64,000 nt of DNA from Helicobacteraceae bacterium (GTDB lineage Bacteria > Campylobacterota > Campylobacteria > Campylobacterales > Sulfurimonadaceae), in assembly GCA_027038835.1 (NCBI GenBank), contig JALWGC010000012.1, forward strand, positions 1 to 64,000, read 5' to 3'. The position numbers and the translations under genes were made by a program. Position 1 is the first letter of the stretch, and each line of letters opens with the position of its first letter. This document shows, one piece after another, positions 35,745 to 46,411 of the stretch. The notes beneath the pieces are model-generated. The model was not told the DNA's origin and searched no databases. It worked only from the letters and a program-made list of their open reading frames with translations.

Positions 35745-36589
35745 AACGCCAACATCTTCAACTCTCGTTTTGCCATGTGTATATCCTTTCGTATCTGCTC
35801 TTTGAGCTCTTGTAGGTTGTCGAATTTTCTATTTTCTCGCAAAAAATCGACAAAAGCGATTTGCGCTTTTTGTTTGCACTCTATCTCGCCATCAAGTATG
35901 TGGCTCTCTATGGCGAAACTGCCATCAGTCGAAACCCTGTGTCCGACAAAACTGACTGAGGGGTGAAAATGCTCCTCGTCGTCTATGCGGGTAAAAGTCG
36001 CATACACCCCCTCTTTTGGCAATGAAAAACCGTTTGCTTCTATGTTCACCGTCGCGACGAGCTCTTTTTTGCCAAGCCCCTGCCCCGCTACGAGATTGCC
36101 GTAGATGGTGTAGTTGTATCCAAGCAGACGGTTCGCTCGTTTCATTTTCCCCTCTTTGATGAACTCCCGAATGAAGCGCGAATGAACCGAAAAACCGTCA
36201 ATCTTCACCTCATCGACTATCACAACCTCGCCATCAAAAACGTTTTTGAGATACTGCGCGTCGTATTTTCTCTCTTTTCCGAAATGAAAATCGTACCCAA
36301 CGACGATTTTTTCAAGGTTTGGAAAATTTTCTCTCAACAGCGCCATGAACGCTTCGGCTTCCAAATGGCGAATCTCCTCCAGAGGCAAATACAAAATCGG
36401 ATAGGGAGTATGTCTCTCTCTGGTTTTGCCGGGAGTCAAGTTCGAATAGCCGTTTTCTATAACCACTATCGCTCCGTTTATTCCAAGCCTTTTAAAAAGT
36501 TCTTGGTGCCCAAGATGCATACCGTCAAACCCTCCAAGGGCGATCGACTCAGCTTTTTTTAAATCGGTAGCAGTACTCAAGATTTCCAT
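35741..36589 (-). CDS. ribF: bifunctional riboflavin kinase / FAD synthetase
   Basis: Makes FMN and FAD. The N-terminal adenylyltransferase domain has SIALGGFDGMHLGHQELF (HxGH motif) and IVVGYDFHFGKER; the flavokinase domain begins with RLLGYNYTIYGNLVAGQ and contains the GVYA turn. 282 residues, about family length. Its start overlaps the end of tlyA by 41 bases, an unusually long overlap, but the N-terminal strand is needed for the fold, so the start is believable. Confidence 0.94.
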   Translation of the reverse strand: MEILSTATDLKKAESIALGGFDGMHLGHQELFKRLGINGAIVVIENGYSNLTPGKTRERHTPYPILYLPLEEIRHLEAEAFMALLRENFPNLEKIVVGYDFHFGKERKYDAQYLKNVFDGEVVIVDEVKIDGFSVHSRFIREFIKEGKMKRANRLLGYNYTIYGNLVAGQGLGKKELVATVNIEANGFSLPKEGVYATFTRIDDEEHFHPSVSFVGHRVSTDGSFAIESHILDGEIECKQKAQIAFVDFLRENRKFDNLQELKEQIRKDIHMAKRELKMLAL

Positions 36590-37255
36590 CCTTTCCGGTT
36601 ATTTTCGAAGGGGATTTTTTTATCAATCTCCATTTTTTCTCTCTACAAGCCGCCTCGAAACGCTCCATTGCAAGCGCTATCGCTTTTTGGTCTTGCACCA
36701 CCCCTTTTTTGTCCCGCTTCACATGACGTCCCACTTCGAACTGCGGCTTGAAAAGCAAAATTATCTCATCACTCGACAGCCGCTCGATAGCGTCTAAAAT
36801 CTTTAAAAGGGAAATGAATGAAACATCGCTCACCACAAGCCCAAAAGGGGGATGCACAAACTCCCGTATGTCGGTTTGTTCATGCACCTCCACTCTTTTA
36901 TTGGAGCGAATTTTTGGATGAAGCTGCTCTTTGCCCACATCGACACACACTACGCTCCTTGCATCCCGCTCCAAAAGCACTTCGCTAAAACCGCCTGTAG
37001 AACTGCCAATGTCGAGTGCTTCTTTCCCACTCACCTGCAAATCTTCGTTTTCATCCAAAAAGTGCAGCAGTTTCCAAGCCGCTCTTGAGACATACTCTTT
37101 GTGCTCTTCGAGACTGACTTCCATCCCCTCTTCCACTTCGAAAGCGGGTTTGGCGATCGTTTTGCCATCGACTTTCACACACCCTTTTTTGACGAGCTCT
37201 TGCGCTTTGGTTCTGCTTTGGATGTCGCAAAACTCCTTAAGGTAGCGATCGAGTC

Positions 37256-37259
<4 letters not shown>
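36549..37259 (-). CDS. tlyA: TlyA family rRNA methyltransferase / S4-domain protein
   Basis: A 236-residue protein with an N-terminal S4 RNA-binding domain (RLDRYLKEFCDIQSRTKAQEL) and a FtsJ-type methyltransferase domain with EALDIGSSTGGFSEVLL (SAM binding) and LVVSDVSFISL. Family members 2'-O-methylate 16S and/or 23S rRNA. Start is a TTG whose last bases form part of the upstream TGA (TTGA overlap). Confidence 0.93.
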
Positions 37260-39810
<2,551 letters not shown>

Positions 39811-39860
39811 TGGTGGATTCTGAGGAAATCATAAATATCTTATCTTAGGTGGTTCTATCT

Positions 39861-39897
39861 ACATAACTTGTCGGAACCGATACATAAGTTGTCGGAA
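39861..39897. repeat. two 16-bp near-identical direct repeats, 21-bp period
   Basis: ACATAACTTGTCGGAA (39861-39876) and ACATAAGTTGTCGGAA (39882-39897) differ at one base. Tandem short repeats of this kind occur at the ends of some insertion sequences, but no transposase is near. Confidence 0.6.
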
Positions 39898-39943
39898 AAA
39901 ACCTCTATATCCCCCTTGTATAGGGGCTTGTAGAAACCTCTTA

Positions 39944-39960
39944 AAGTTCTTAAAGAACTT
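39944..39960. promoter_or_regulatory. perfect palindrome, possible operator or hairpin
   Basis: AAGTTCTT and AAGAACTT around a single A. A second stem (CTTAAGG / CCTTAAG, 39958-39964 and 39972-39978, 7-nt loop) follows directly and shares bases with it. Could be a terminator remnant for vapC transcripts or a binding site. Confidence 0.4.
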
Positions 39961-40014
39961 AAGGCATTTCACCTTAAGCGGGTTCATGCCAAAATATTAT
40001 ATCAAAAAAATAAA

Positions 40015-40431
40015 CTAAAACGGATTGACAATCTCTATATCAAGATTTTGAAAATCTTTTTCGTTTCTTGTTACAAGCACGAAGTTATGAACCTCTGCCG
40101 TAGCTCCGATGAGGGAATCCATGATCGGTAGGAGTTTACCGATTTGTTTGAGTCTGTTTTGGATAGCACCCCACTTAAGCATAACATCGGTATCGATGGG
40201 AACGATCCTGCCACAGAAGCGTACTAATAGTTCATTTTCGAGCCAGTGAAGGAGTGTCTCTTTTTTACGACTGTTTTGTAATTTTTCTATACCCGATTTG
40301 ATCTCACCGATGGTGATAACACTTAGATAGAGATTTTCTTCATTTAAACTTCGTATGAAGTCGATAACTTTTTGGTTTGGAGATTTTGATATTAACTCCG
40401 AGATGATATTAGTATCGAGTAGATAGTTCAA
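40015..40431 (-). CDS. vapC: PIN-domain toxin, VapC-type
   Basis: A 138-residue PIN-domain ribonuclease: NYLLDTNIISEL (first Asp, D6), SVITIGEIKSGIEKL (Glu), IMDSLIGATA (third Asp) and LVTRNEKDF (fourth acidic region) give the full acidic cluster of VapC. Such toxins cleave tRNA or rRNA when freed from the antitoxin. The ATG overlaps the stop of the upstream small gene by four bases, as expected of a TA pair. Confidence 0.88.
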   Translation of the reverse strand: MNYLLDTNIISELISKSPNQKVIDFIRSLNEENLYLSVITIGEIKSGIEKLQNSRKKETLLHWLENELLVRFCGRIVPIDTDVMLKWGAIQNRLKQIGKLLPIMDSLIGATAEVHNFVLVTRNEKDFQNLDIEIVNPF

Positions 40432-40646
40432 AAAGCGACCCTATCGGTATAGGTTTGTATATCTCGCTCTAAGTCGATCTCACCGACAAGTGGGCTTGAT
40501 TGGAAAAAATGAACTATATCATCCTGTTTTTTTGTGTCTGTATCCTCTTTTTTCTCAACGACAATATTTTCTACGGGGATATTTTTCAAAAAGAGCATCA
40601 CTTTATCGTAGATCGTATCGTTTATATCGAGTTTGATCGTGTACAC
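40428..40646 (-). CDS. probable antitoxin of the VapC-type pair
   Basis: A 72-residue acidic protein starting MYTIKLDINDTIYDKVMLFLKNIP, which is the N-terminal dimerising pattern of small antitoxins, then a Lys/Glu/Asp-rich linker and a C-terminal LVGEIDLERDIQTYTDRVAF likely to wrap the toxin. Order antitoxin-toxin with four-base overlap is the usual TA layout. No family-level match is claimed. Confidence 0.72.
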   Translation of the reverse strand: MYTIKLDINDTIYDKVMLFLKNIPVENIVVEKKEDTDTKKQDDIVHFFQSSPLVGEIDLERDIQTYTDRVAF

Positions 40647-40686
40647 TTGACGCTCCTTTTTATAGCTACGATAATTCTAGCACATT

Positions 40687-40698
40687 CTAGTTTAAAAC
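40687..40698. repeat. right half of 12-bp inverted repeat around the VapBC-like pair
   Basis: CTAGTTTAAAAC, exact reverse complement of 39799-39810, 41 bases upstream of the antitoxin start. Confidence 0.45.
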
Positions 40699-40746
40699 AA
40701 TAGAAAGTTTAGGTGAAATTGCACTTGATTTTAGAATGGGCGAAAC

Positions 40747-41022
40747 TCAACACCTTTTTATCAGCCGATCGTATTTGTCATGATCCACAAAACGAAAAAG
40801 CTCTATATGGGTTTCGTAGTCGATGTAGAGTATGCGATGACTTTGGCTAACCCGTATGCTAAAGAGTCTCTTTTCCCGTTTGCAAGAGATGTGCTTCGTA
40901 TGTAAAGAGGGATGATTTTTATCGCTTGTAAAAAGCGAGAGGGTTTTTTCATAAAGATTTATAAGACGCTCGTTGGATTTTTGGAGATCTTTGTCAAACT
41001 GCGGATGGTGCGTTATTTTCAT
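40747..41022 (-). CDS. RelE/ParE-superfamily toxin
   Basis: A 91-residue basic protein: KITHHPQFDKDLQKSNERL at the N-terminus, KREKRLFSIRVSQSHRILYID in the middle, and the C-terminal IELFRFVDHDKYDRLIKR. The RxSxxxRILY pattern and final His-Asp-Tyr region are typical of RelE/YafQ/HigB-type mRNA interferases. It overlaps the upstream acidic gene by 29 bases. Confidence 0.78.
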   Translation of the reverse strand: MKITHHPQFDKDLQKSNERLINLYEKTLSLFTSDKNHPSLHTKHISCKREKRLFSIRVSQSHRILYIDYETHIELFRFVDHDKYDRLIKRC

Positions 41023-41398
41023 TGTGAGAGATGATAAGCCCTAATTCCATCTGCGCTTTTGCAAGATCATCGAGAATACGTTCGGATATCTCCATAAGCT
41101 CTTTATGAGACTTTATATTCGGATTGAGCGTTTTTACAAACTCATCGAGTAGATCATAATCGTCATCGAGCTTTGCGACAAAGTTTACAAACTTCTCTTT
41201 ATCGTATGTAAGATCATCGATGATCTCAATGAGCGTACTTGTAACGAAGTGGGTCTGCTTTGCATACGGCAGAAGCTTCTGCGCTTCAAAATCAGATGGA
41301 GCGATAGACTTGTGAGAAGATACATACATAGATATCGGTTTGATAGACTGATCGTACATATCAAACTGATTAGCATTTAGTAAAGCCAAATCAAACAT
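40994..41398 (-). CDS. probable antitoxin or partner of the RelE-like toxin
   Basis: A 134-residue acidic protein starting MFDLALLNANQFDMYDQ. I put the start at ATG 41398 because a TATAAT -10 box (41421-41426) lies inside the longer frame, and GGGGAA precedes this ATG. It is helical and rich in Asp/Glu (DDLTYDKEKFVNFVAKLDDDYDLLDEF) and is larger than common RelB-type antitoxins. No known antitoxin family is recognised; the role follows only from its position and 29-base overlap with the toxin. Confidence 0.65.
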   Translation of the reverse strand: MFDLALLNANQFDMYDQSIKPISMYVSSHKSIAPSDFEAQKLLPYAKQTHFVTSTLIEIIDDLTYDKEKFVNFVAKLDDDYDLLDEFVKTLNPNIKSHKELMEISERILDDLAKAQMELGLIISHNENNAPSAV

Positions 41399-41420
41399 AT
41401 CTTCCCCGTTTTTTATCGCA

Positions 41421-41426
41421 ATTATA
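41421..41426 (-). promoter_or_regulatory. predicted -10 box for the RelE-type pair
   Basis: TATAAT on the minus strand, 22 bases before ATG 41398. Confidence 0.5.
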
Positions 41427-41548
41427 CTACACGAAATTAGAAAGGAAAATAAAATGTTCAACAAAATCACGATAGTACGCCAATTCTAAAAACAAAGCGT
41501 TTTATGGATAGTTTTGAAATAAATTGGAAGACTTTGAAAATTGTTGGT

Positions 41549-41625
41549 TGGTGGGTTCTGAGCGACTCGAACGCTCGACCGCCCGGTTATGAGCCGGGAG
41601 CTCTAACCAACTGAGCTAAGAACCC
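41549..41625 (-). tRNA. tRNA with CAU anticodon (elongator Met or Ile2), CCA encoded
   Basis: The minus strand folds into a full cloverleaf: acceptor stem GGGTTCT/AGAACCC (5' end at 41625), D-arm AGCTCAGTTGGTTAGAGCT, anticodon stem CCCGG/CCGGG with loop CTCATAA, and T-arm with GTTCGAGTC, discriminator A and encoded CCA. CAU may be elongator Met or the lysidine-modified Ile2. The U1-type mismatch of initiator tRNA is absent, so it is not fMet. Confidence 0.93.
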
Positions 41626-41646
41626 ATCCTGTGTTGTTAGGACGGA

Positions 41647-41652
41647 ATTGTA
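41647..41652 (-). promoter_or_regulatory. predicted -10 box for the tRNA
   Basis: TACAAT on the minus strand, 21 bases before the tRNA 5' end. Confidence 0.4.
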
Positions 41653-41829
41653 CTTTTTTTTTGCTTACAAGTTTATAAAACCAAACCGGAGTCACAATCT
41701 TTTTTTAATGAAGCACAATATCGTTATTAAAAACATTATACAAAATACAAAGTTTATTTTTACCATTTTTTAATATTACTATAAGCACTTTCGATATAAA
41801 CTCAACATGAACAAACAAAAGGAGGGATT

Positions 41830-42780
41830 ATGAAACGTCTCATCAAACATAGTATCGTAGCCGCATTGGCGCTCGCTTTGCCAAGCGGATTGTTGGCATC
41901 TGACGGAAGCAGCGAGGACTCGACTGAAGAAACGACGTTGGTTACCAACCAATCGACCGTCAACACCGTCGTGGTCGATCAACTCAAAACCACGTCGATA
42001 GAACAATCTATCTCGCAACAAGAGAGTCAAACATCGACTTCTGCGCAACCAAAAGCCAAAACCTTTAGCGGATACGCCGGTGCTCAGTATATCTACTCCG
42101 ATAAAATCCAAATCTTCAACATCCCTCTTGGTATGCAAGTCGGATACGGCTTTGGAGTGGAAGCGAACGTACCGGTCGTCTTCGTCGATAAAGACGTAAG
42201 TGTAAGCGGTAAAAGTGAAAGCGGGATCGGCGATGTCTCCGCCGGTATCAACTACCATTTTGGCACCCCCGCAAGCAACGGTCTGAGTATCGTAACCGTA
42301 CTGTACAAAAGTACGACAGGTGATGAGAAAAAATCGTTAGGTTCGGGAGCTGATGCCTATACGCTTAGTTACAACTACACCAAACTCTTCAACGGAAAAT
42401 ACACACTCCATTTAATCGGGAGTTACACTTTGAACTCCGACTATACAGACCAATGGAATACAAAAATCGACTACGGTGATTCTTATATGGCGGTCATAGG
42501 TGGAAGTATGCCTTGTTTGCTTAGCGACAAGGTGACGACAAGTGCGAAACTCACCTACTTTCATGCAGATGAAAACAAAAATACGGATCAATACGGTTCA
42601 TATAAATACGGTGAAACCGATGTAACCGACCTTTGGATACAATGGGACAGCACACAACTGCTAAGCGGCATACCGCTTGGTCTGGGTGTGAAAATCCCTC
42701 TACAGAACAAAGTCAAAAACTCGCTCAAAGACCCGGATAAAAAGTTCGCTTTCTATCTTAGCGTTTCAGGACTTTTCTAA
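41830..42780 (+). CDS. outer-membrane protein, phenol MetA-pathway transporter-like
   Basis: A 316-residue exported protein: signal peptide MKRLIKHSIVAALALALPSGLLA, a Ser/Thr/Gln-rich low-complexity linker (residues about 24-75), then a beta-barrel domain with alternating strands (FSGYAGAQYIYSDK, GFGVEANVPVVF, GIGDVSAGINYHF, KLTYFHAD) ending in SVSGLF. The SGIGDVSAG motif matches the MetA-pathway phenol degradation outer-membrane family. The ribosome-binding site is AAGGAGGG. Substrate unknown; the long polar linker is unusual. Confidence 0.75.
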   Translation: MKRLIKHSIVAALALALPSGLLASDGSSEDSTEETTLVTNQSTVNTVVVDQLKTTSIEQSISQQESQTSTSAQPKAKTFSGYAGAQYIYSDKIQIFNIPLGMQVGYGFGVEANVPVVFVDKDVSVSGKSESGIGDVSAGINYHFGTPASNGLSIVTVLYKSTTGDEKKSLGSGADAYTLSYNYTKLFNGKYTLHLIGSYTLNSDYTDQWNTKIDYGDSYMAVIGGSMPCLLSDKVTTSAKLTYFHADENKNTDQYGSYKYGETDVTDLWIQWDSTQLLSGIPLGLGVKIPLQNKVKNSLKDPDKKFAFYLSVSGLF

Positions 42781-43784
42781 CGCGCAACAAAAGTCGCATA
42801 GATGGGCAGATGGTCGCTGTACCCTTTGCCCATATGGCGCGCACCTTTGTTGGAGTAGCGCATATACCAGCGGTTTATCCGTTTTTTGTAAAAAAGGTAC
42901 GCTTGTTTTAGCACTCCGAAACTTCCAAACTTATAATCGAACCCACCCCGCTTGATGACCGGCGCGCTGACGATGATGCTATCGAGCGTTTCTTTGTTTC
43001 TTTTATGGATGTAGTTCCACCGCTCTTTTTCATCCAAGTCGTACCATAGGTTGTATAGCTGTGTCGATTGTAGCTTCACCTTGTTTGCCGAAGCTCTCGC
43101 TTGGTATGTACCAAGCACATGATTTATACCGGTTTTTCCGTGAGTGTCGTTGAGTGAGTATCGTCGTTTGAACTTTATATACTCCTCGTAGTCGCTGTTG
43201 AAATCTCCGGTGATGATGATGTTTTTGTCATGCCCTATCTGCTCTATACGCTTTTTTAGCGTTTTGGCACTCACTATGCGCTTGCTCTCAGGACCCCTTT
43301 TACTCTTCCAATGGTTGACGAACAAATAAAACGTTTCACCTTCGAAGTTGTATTTCAACTCGAGGATGTTTCTGTACTGCATGCTTCGTGTTACCCAAAG
43401 CTCTTTTTTCGAAACGAAAGGGATTTTACTCAAAACCGCCACTTTCACCGTTGTCGGTTTCGCATCGGCGATGGCGTAGTATCTGTAATACTCCCCCATT
43501 TTTTGCAACGTTTTTCGCAAATCTTTGAGCGCGCGTATGTTTTCTATTTCGACAAGTGCGACGATGTCGGCATCCAAATCTTTGATAACCCGTGCGGTAT
43601 GCTCGAGTTTGATACGGTAGGTTCTTGTATTCCAATTCGAACGCGTATTTGGAACGTACTCTTTGTACTCGCTTCCGTCGTTATGTATGTCAAAAAGGTT
43701 TTCGACGTTGTATTCGGCTATTTTCAACTCAGCTCCAAAAATCGATATAAAACAAAAAAACAAAACGAATAAAACACGCATCAT
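42777..43784 (-). CDS. exported endonuclease/exonuclease/phosphatase-fold protein
   Basis: A 335-residue protein with signal peptide MMRVLFVLFFCFISIFGA, then KIAEYNVENLFDIHNDGS, IVALVEIENIRALKDLR, FVNHWKSKRGPESKR, IIITGDFNSDYEEY and the C-terminal GYSDHLPIYATF. These are the Glu, Asp-x-Asn and Ser-Asp-His motifs of the EEP superfamily (DNase I-like). It is secreted or periplasmic and could scavenge extracellular DNA. Its ATG overlaps the stop of the M3 peptidase. Confidence 0.9.
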   Translation of the reverse strand: MMRVLFVLFFCFISIFGAELKIAEYNVENLFDIHNDGSEYKEYVPNTRSNWNTRTYRIKLEHTARVIKDLDADIVALVEIENIRALKDLRKTLQKMGEYYRYYAIADAKPTTVKVAVLSKIPFVSKKELWVTRSMQYRNILELKYNFEGETFYLFVNHWKSKRGPESKRIVSAKTLKKRIEQIGHDKNIIITGDFNSDYEEYIKFKRRYSLNDTHGKTGINHVLGTYQARASANKVKLQSTQLYNLWYDLDEKERWNYIHKRNKETLDSIIVSAPVIKRGGFDYKFGSFGVLKQAYLFYKKRINRWYMRYSNKGARHMGKGYSDHLPIYATFVAR

Positions 43785-45718
43785 GCAATCCCGCTCAATT
43801 CCAAGAGCGCATCTATTTGCGGCTCTTGTGAGAGAAACTCCACATACAGCTCCGCCATAGAACGGCTACCGCCGTTATAAAGTATCACCTCTTTGTAGCG
43901 CTTTGCAAGCTTCGCATCTTTTTCGACCGCTTTATAAGCATCGGCACTCAACACCTCCGCCCATTTGTAGCTGTAATACCCAGCGGCATACCCTCCGGCG
44001 AAAATATGCGCAAAGCCGTTTTGGAACTTGTTGTATTTTGGCGGTTTTATAAGTGCCGTTTTCGCTCTGATACCATCGAGCAACTCTTGTACCGCCTCCC
44101 CTCGATACAACTTTTGATGCAGCTTGAAATCAAATAGTGCGAACTCCAACTGCCGCTGCATCGCCATAGCGCTAAGAAAGTTTTTCGCCTCAATAAGCTT
44201 GTTTATCATCGCTTCGGGGAGAACCTCACCGCTTTGGTAGTGGCGCGCGAACATCCTCAACACCTCTTTGTCGTAAGCGAAGTTTTCCAAAAACTGGCTT
44301 GGAAACTCCACCGCATCCCACTCCACGCCATTGACTCCGCTTACACCGCTCTCTTCCACTTCGCTTAAAAGATGGTGAATCGCATGCCCCATCTCGTGAA
44401 AGAGCGTTACGACGTCGTCGTGACGGAGCAATGAAGGTTGCGTGGAAGAGCTTGGGGGGAAGTTGCAAACCACAAACGCCGAAGCGAGCTGTTTCGTGCC
44501 GTCACTTCGCACCATGGCACTTTGCCAATCATGCATCCAAGCACCCCCTCGCTTGCTCTTTCTGGCTTCCAAATCGAGATAGAGTCTGGCTTTTAGCTTG
44601 GAGTTGTCGTAGATGTTGAAACTTTTGGCTTTTTCATCCCAAAGTTTTTCATCCACCTCTTCGAACTCCAACCCAAAACGCTCCTCCAAAAACGAAAAGA
44701 GCCCCTGTATGACGCTTTGTTGTTCGAAATAGGGTCTGTACTCCTCTTCGTCTATGTCGTAACGGGCTTTTTTCATCCGCTCGCTATAAAACGCGCTGTC
44801 ATACGCTTGTATGTCGAATCCGGCGAACTCCTTGAGCGAAGCTACCTCCCTTTTGCACTGGCCGGTCGATTTTTCCAACAGTTCTTCCAAAAATCCCGTA
44901 ACGCTACTTTCGTCTTTGGCCATTTTCGTCGCCAAAGAGTAGCTTGCGTAGTTGGCGAACCCGAGCAAATTCGCCGCTTCTTGGCGTAAAGAAAGGAGTT
45001 CGTCTATTATCTCGCCGTTTTGGGGCGCTCTAGTTACATAAGCTTTGTATATCTCCTTGCGAATCGCTCTGTTTGGTCCATAGGTCATGTAGGCTATATA
45101 CGAGGGCATTTGCAGCGTAAAGCGCCACTTCGTTTTCCCATCCTCCTCGAATCTCGCCGCATCGAGGTCGCTTTGGGGGATACCTTCTACGTCTTTTGGG
45201 TCTTCGACAATCTTTTCAAAAGCGTTCGTCGCATCGAGCAGATTTTGAGAAAACTCGTTTGCCAGTTCGCTTTTTCTTAAATTTATCTGCGCGAGGCGCT
45301 CTTTGGTAGCGTCGTCCAAATGCGCTCCGCTTAACTCGAACCCTTGGATATTGAGCTCAAGCACCCTTTTTTGCGCTTGAGAGAGACGCTCTTTTTCGTT
45401 TTCATAAATCGCTTTGTATGCGTTGTAAAGTTCCAAGTTTTGGGAAATTTTCGTCGAATATTCGGTGATGATAGGAAGCGCTTCGGCGTAGATTTGTTGG
45501 GTTCGTTCGGAGTTGTTCACGCTGTTTATGTGTGAAAGGGGCGTGAAAAAAAGCTCCAAATCCTCTTCCATATCCTCCAAAGGTTTGATGAAGTTTTCAT
45601 ACGTTTTTGGCTCCATCGCCAACAGCCGTCGTATCTCCTCTTCGTTTTTGGCTACCCTTTGACGCAAATCCTCTATAAAATTTTCCAAATCGACTTCGAA
45701 GTGCAAAAACTCTGCCAT
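43781..45718 (-). CDS. M3 family zinc oligopeptidase
   Basis: A 645-residue cytoplasmic peptidase. The zinc motif TLFHEMGHAIHHLLSE (HExxH) is intact, with the downstream Glu in FPSQFLENFAYDKEVL, and conserved GGAWMHDWQSAM and FAHIFAGGYAAGYYSYKWAEVLSADAY of the PrlC/oligopeptidase A group. It degrades short peptides, for example those left by signal peptide or protein turnover. ATG preceded by AGGTGG and a TATAAT box. Confidence 0.94.
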   Translation of the reverse strand: MAEFLHFEVDLENFIEDLRQRVAKNEEEIRRLLAMEPKTYENFIKPLEDMEEDLELFFTPLSHINSVNNSERTQQIYAEALPIITEYSTKISQNLELYNAYKAIYENEKERLSQAQKRVLELNIQGFELSGAHLDDATKERLAQINLRKSELANEFSQNLLDATNAFEKIVEDPKDVEGIPQSDLDAARFEEDGKTKWRFTLQMPSYIAYMTYGPNRAIRKEIYKAYVTRAPQNGEIIDELLSLRQEAANLLGFANYASYSLATKMAKDESSVTGFLEELLEKSTGQCKREVASLKEFAGFDIQAYDSAFYSERMKKARYDIDEEEYRPYFEQQSVIQGLFSFLEERFGLEFEEVDEKLWDEKAKSFNIYDNSKLKARLYLDLEARKSKRGGAWMHDWQSAMVRSDGTKQLASAFVVCNFPPSSSTQPSLLRHDDVVTLFHEMGHAIHHLLSEVEESGVSGVNGVEWDAVEFPSQFLENFAYDKEVLRMFARHYQSGEVLPEAMINKLIEAKNFLSAMAMQRQLEFALFDFKLHQKLYRGEAVQELLDGIRAKTALIKPPKYNKFQNGFAHIFAGGYAAGYYSYKWAEVLSADAYKAVEKDAKLAKRYKEVILYNGGSRSMAELYVEFLSQEPQIDALLELSGIA

Positions 45719-45738
45719 AAACCACCTTTTTTCCTGCC

Positions 45739-45744
45739 ATTATA
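45739..45744 (-). promoter_or_regulatory. predicted -10 box for the M3 peptidase
   Basis: TATAAT on the minus strand, 20 bases before ATG 45718, with AGGTGG in between. Confidence 0.5.
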
Positions 45745-45754
45745 CAAGATAATG

Positions 45755-45760
45755 TATAAT
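45755..45760 (+). promoter_or_regulatory. predicted -10 box, leaderless start for 45768
   Basis: TATAAT on the plus strand, seven bases before ATG 45768, no ribosome-binding sequence; back-to-back with the minus-strand box at 45739. Confidence 0.5.
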
Positions 45761-45767
45761 ACGTCCT

Positions 45768-46385
45768 ATGAAAAAAACATTATTGCTTGCACTTTTTTTA
45801 TTTTCGCTAACTGGGTGTGATGTCGATTTTTTCAACGAAAAAAAGGTCGATACCCTAAAAGAACAAAATGCGAAACTCAAACAGGAACTGGAGCTAAAAC
45901 AGCGTCAAGCGCAGATGGAACTCCAAAAACAAAAACTCTCCGCCGAAGCGCTTTTGGAGCAAGAAAAGCTCAAAAAACAAGCCGAACTCGAAAAAGAAAA
46001 ACTCAAACAAAAAACGAAAAAGGAACTCGAGCTTATCCGCCAAAAAACGGAACTCGAAAAAGAGAAGAACAAAAAAGAGCTTATCCGCTACGCTATCGTC
46101 ATCTCCGCACTTGTCATTCTCATCATCGCATTTTTCCTCTACCTCTACATCAAACATAGACGTGAAAATAAACTCCAAGCATATAACGACAATCTAAGAA
46201 AATATTTCCTTCTTAAAGAGAACGAGATGAAAATGAAAATGGCGGAAAAAATCCTCGATACCGTCAAAGAGGGGAATCTCACCCTTGAAGACCAAAAAAA
46301 ACTCATAGCCGCTCTTAGCTCGACTACGGCTACCAAAATAGAAGAGTACGACGTAGAGATGATAGAGCATAAGGAAAAAGAGTAA
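45768..46385 (+). CDS. coiled-coil lipoprotein with a second membrane helix
   Basis: A 205-residue protein. The signal peptide ends in a lipobox LTGC (Cys at about residue 17) followed by Asp, a residue that in E. coli keeps lipoproteins in the inner membrane. Residues about 26-105 are a Lys/Glu/Gln-rich, nearly Gly/Pro-free coiled coil. A membrane helix follows (RYAIVISALVILIIAFFLYLYI, about 107-128), then a charged tail. This arrangement would put the coiled coil in the periplasm between two anchors. No family recognised. It precedes waaC on the same strand. Confidence 0.7.
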   Translation: MKKTLLLALFLFSLTGCDVDFFNEKKVDTLKEQNAKLKQELELKQRQAQMELQKQKLSAEALLEQEKLKKQAELEKEKLKQKTKKELELIRQKTELEKEKNKKELIRYAIVISALVILIIAFFLYLYIKHRRENKLQAYNDNLRKYFLLKENEMKMKMAEKILDTVKEGNLTLEDQKKLIAALSSTTATKIEEYDVEMIEHKEKE

Positions 46386-46411
46386 GCGATGTTTCACAAG
46401 TTGCCGCATAC

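Noticed and set aside
39861-39978. Possible CRISPR array
   Set aside because: Only two repeat units with a 5-base spacer, and no cas genes are near.
41399-41470. N-terminal extension of the RelE partner with a hydrophobic stretch resembling a signal peptide
   Set aside because: A TATAAT box lies inside it and a good SD precedes ATG 41398, so this part is likely untranslated.
41549-41625. Initiator tRNA-fMet
   Set aside because: The first acceptor pair is a normal G-C and the anticodon stem lacks the three G-C pairs in initiator order; elongator Met or Ile2 fits better.
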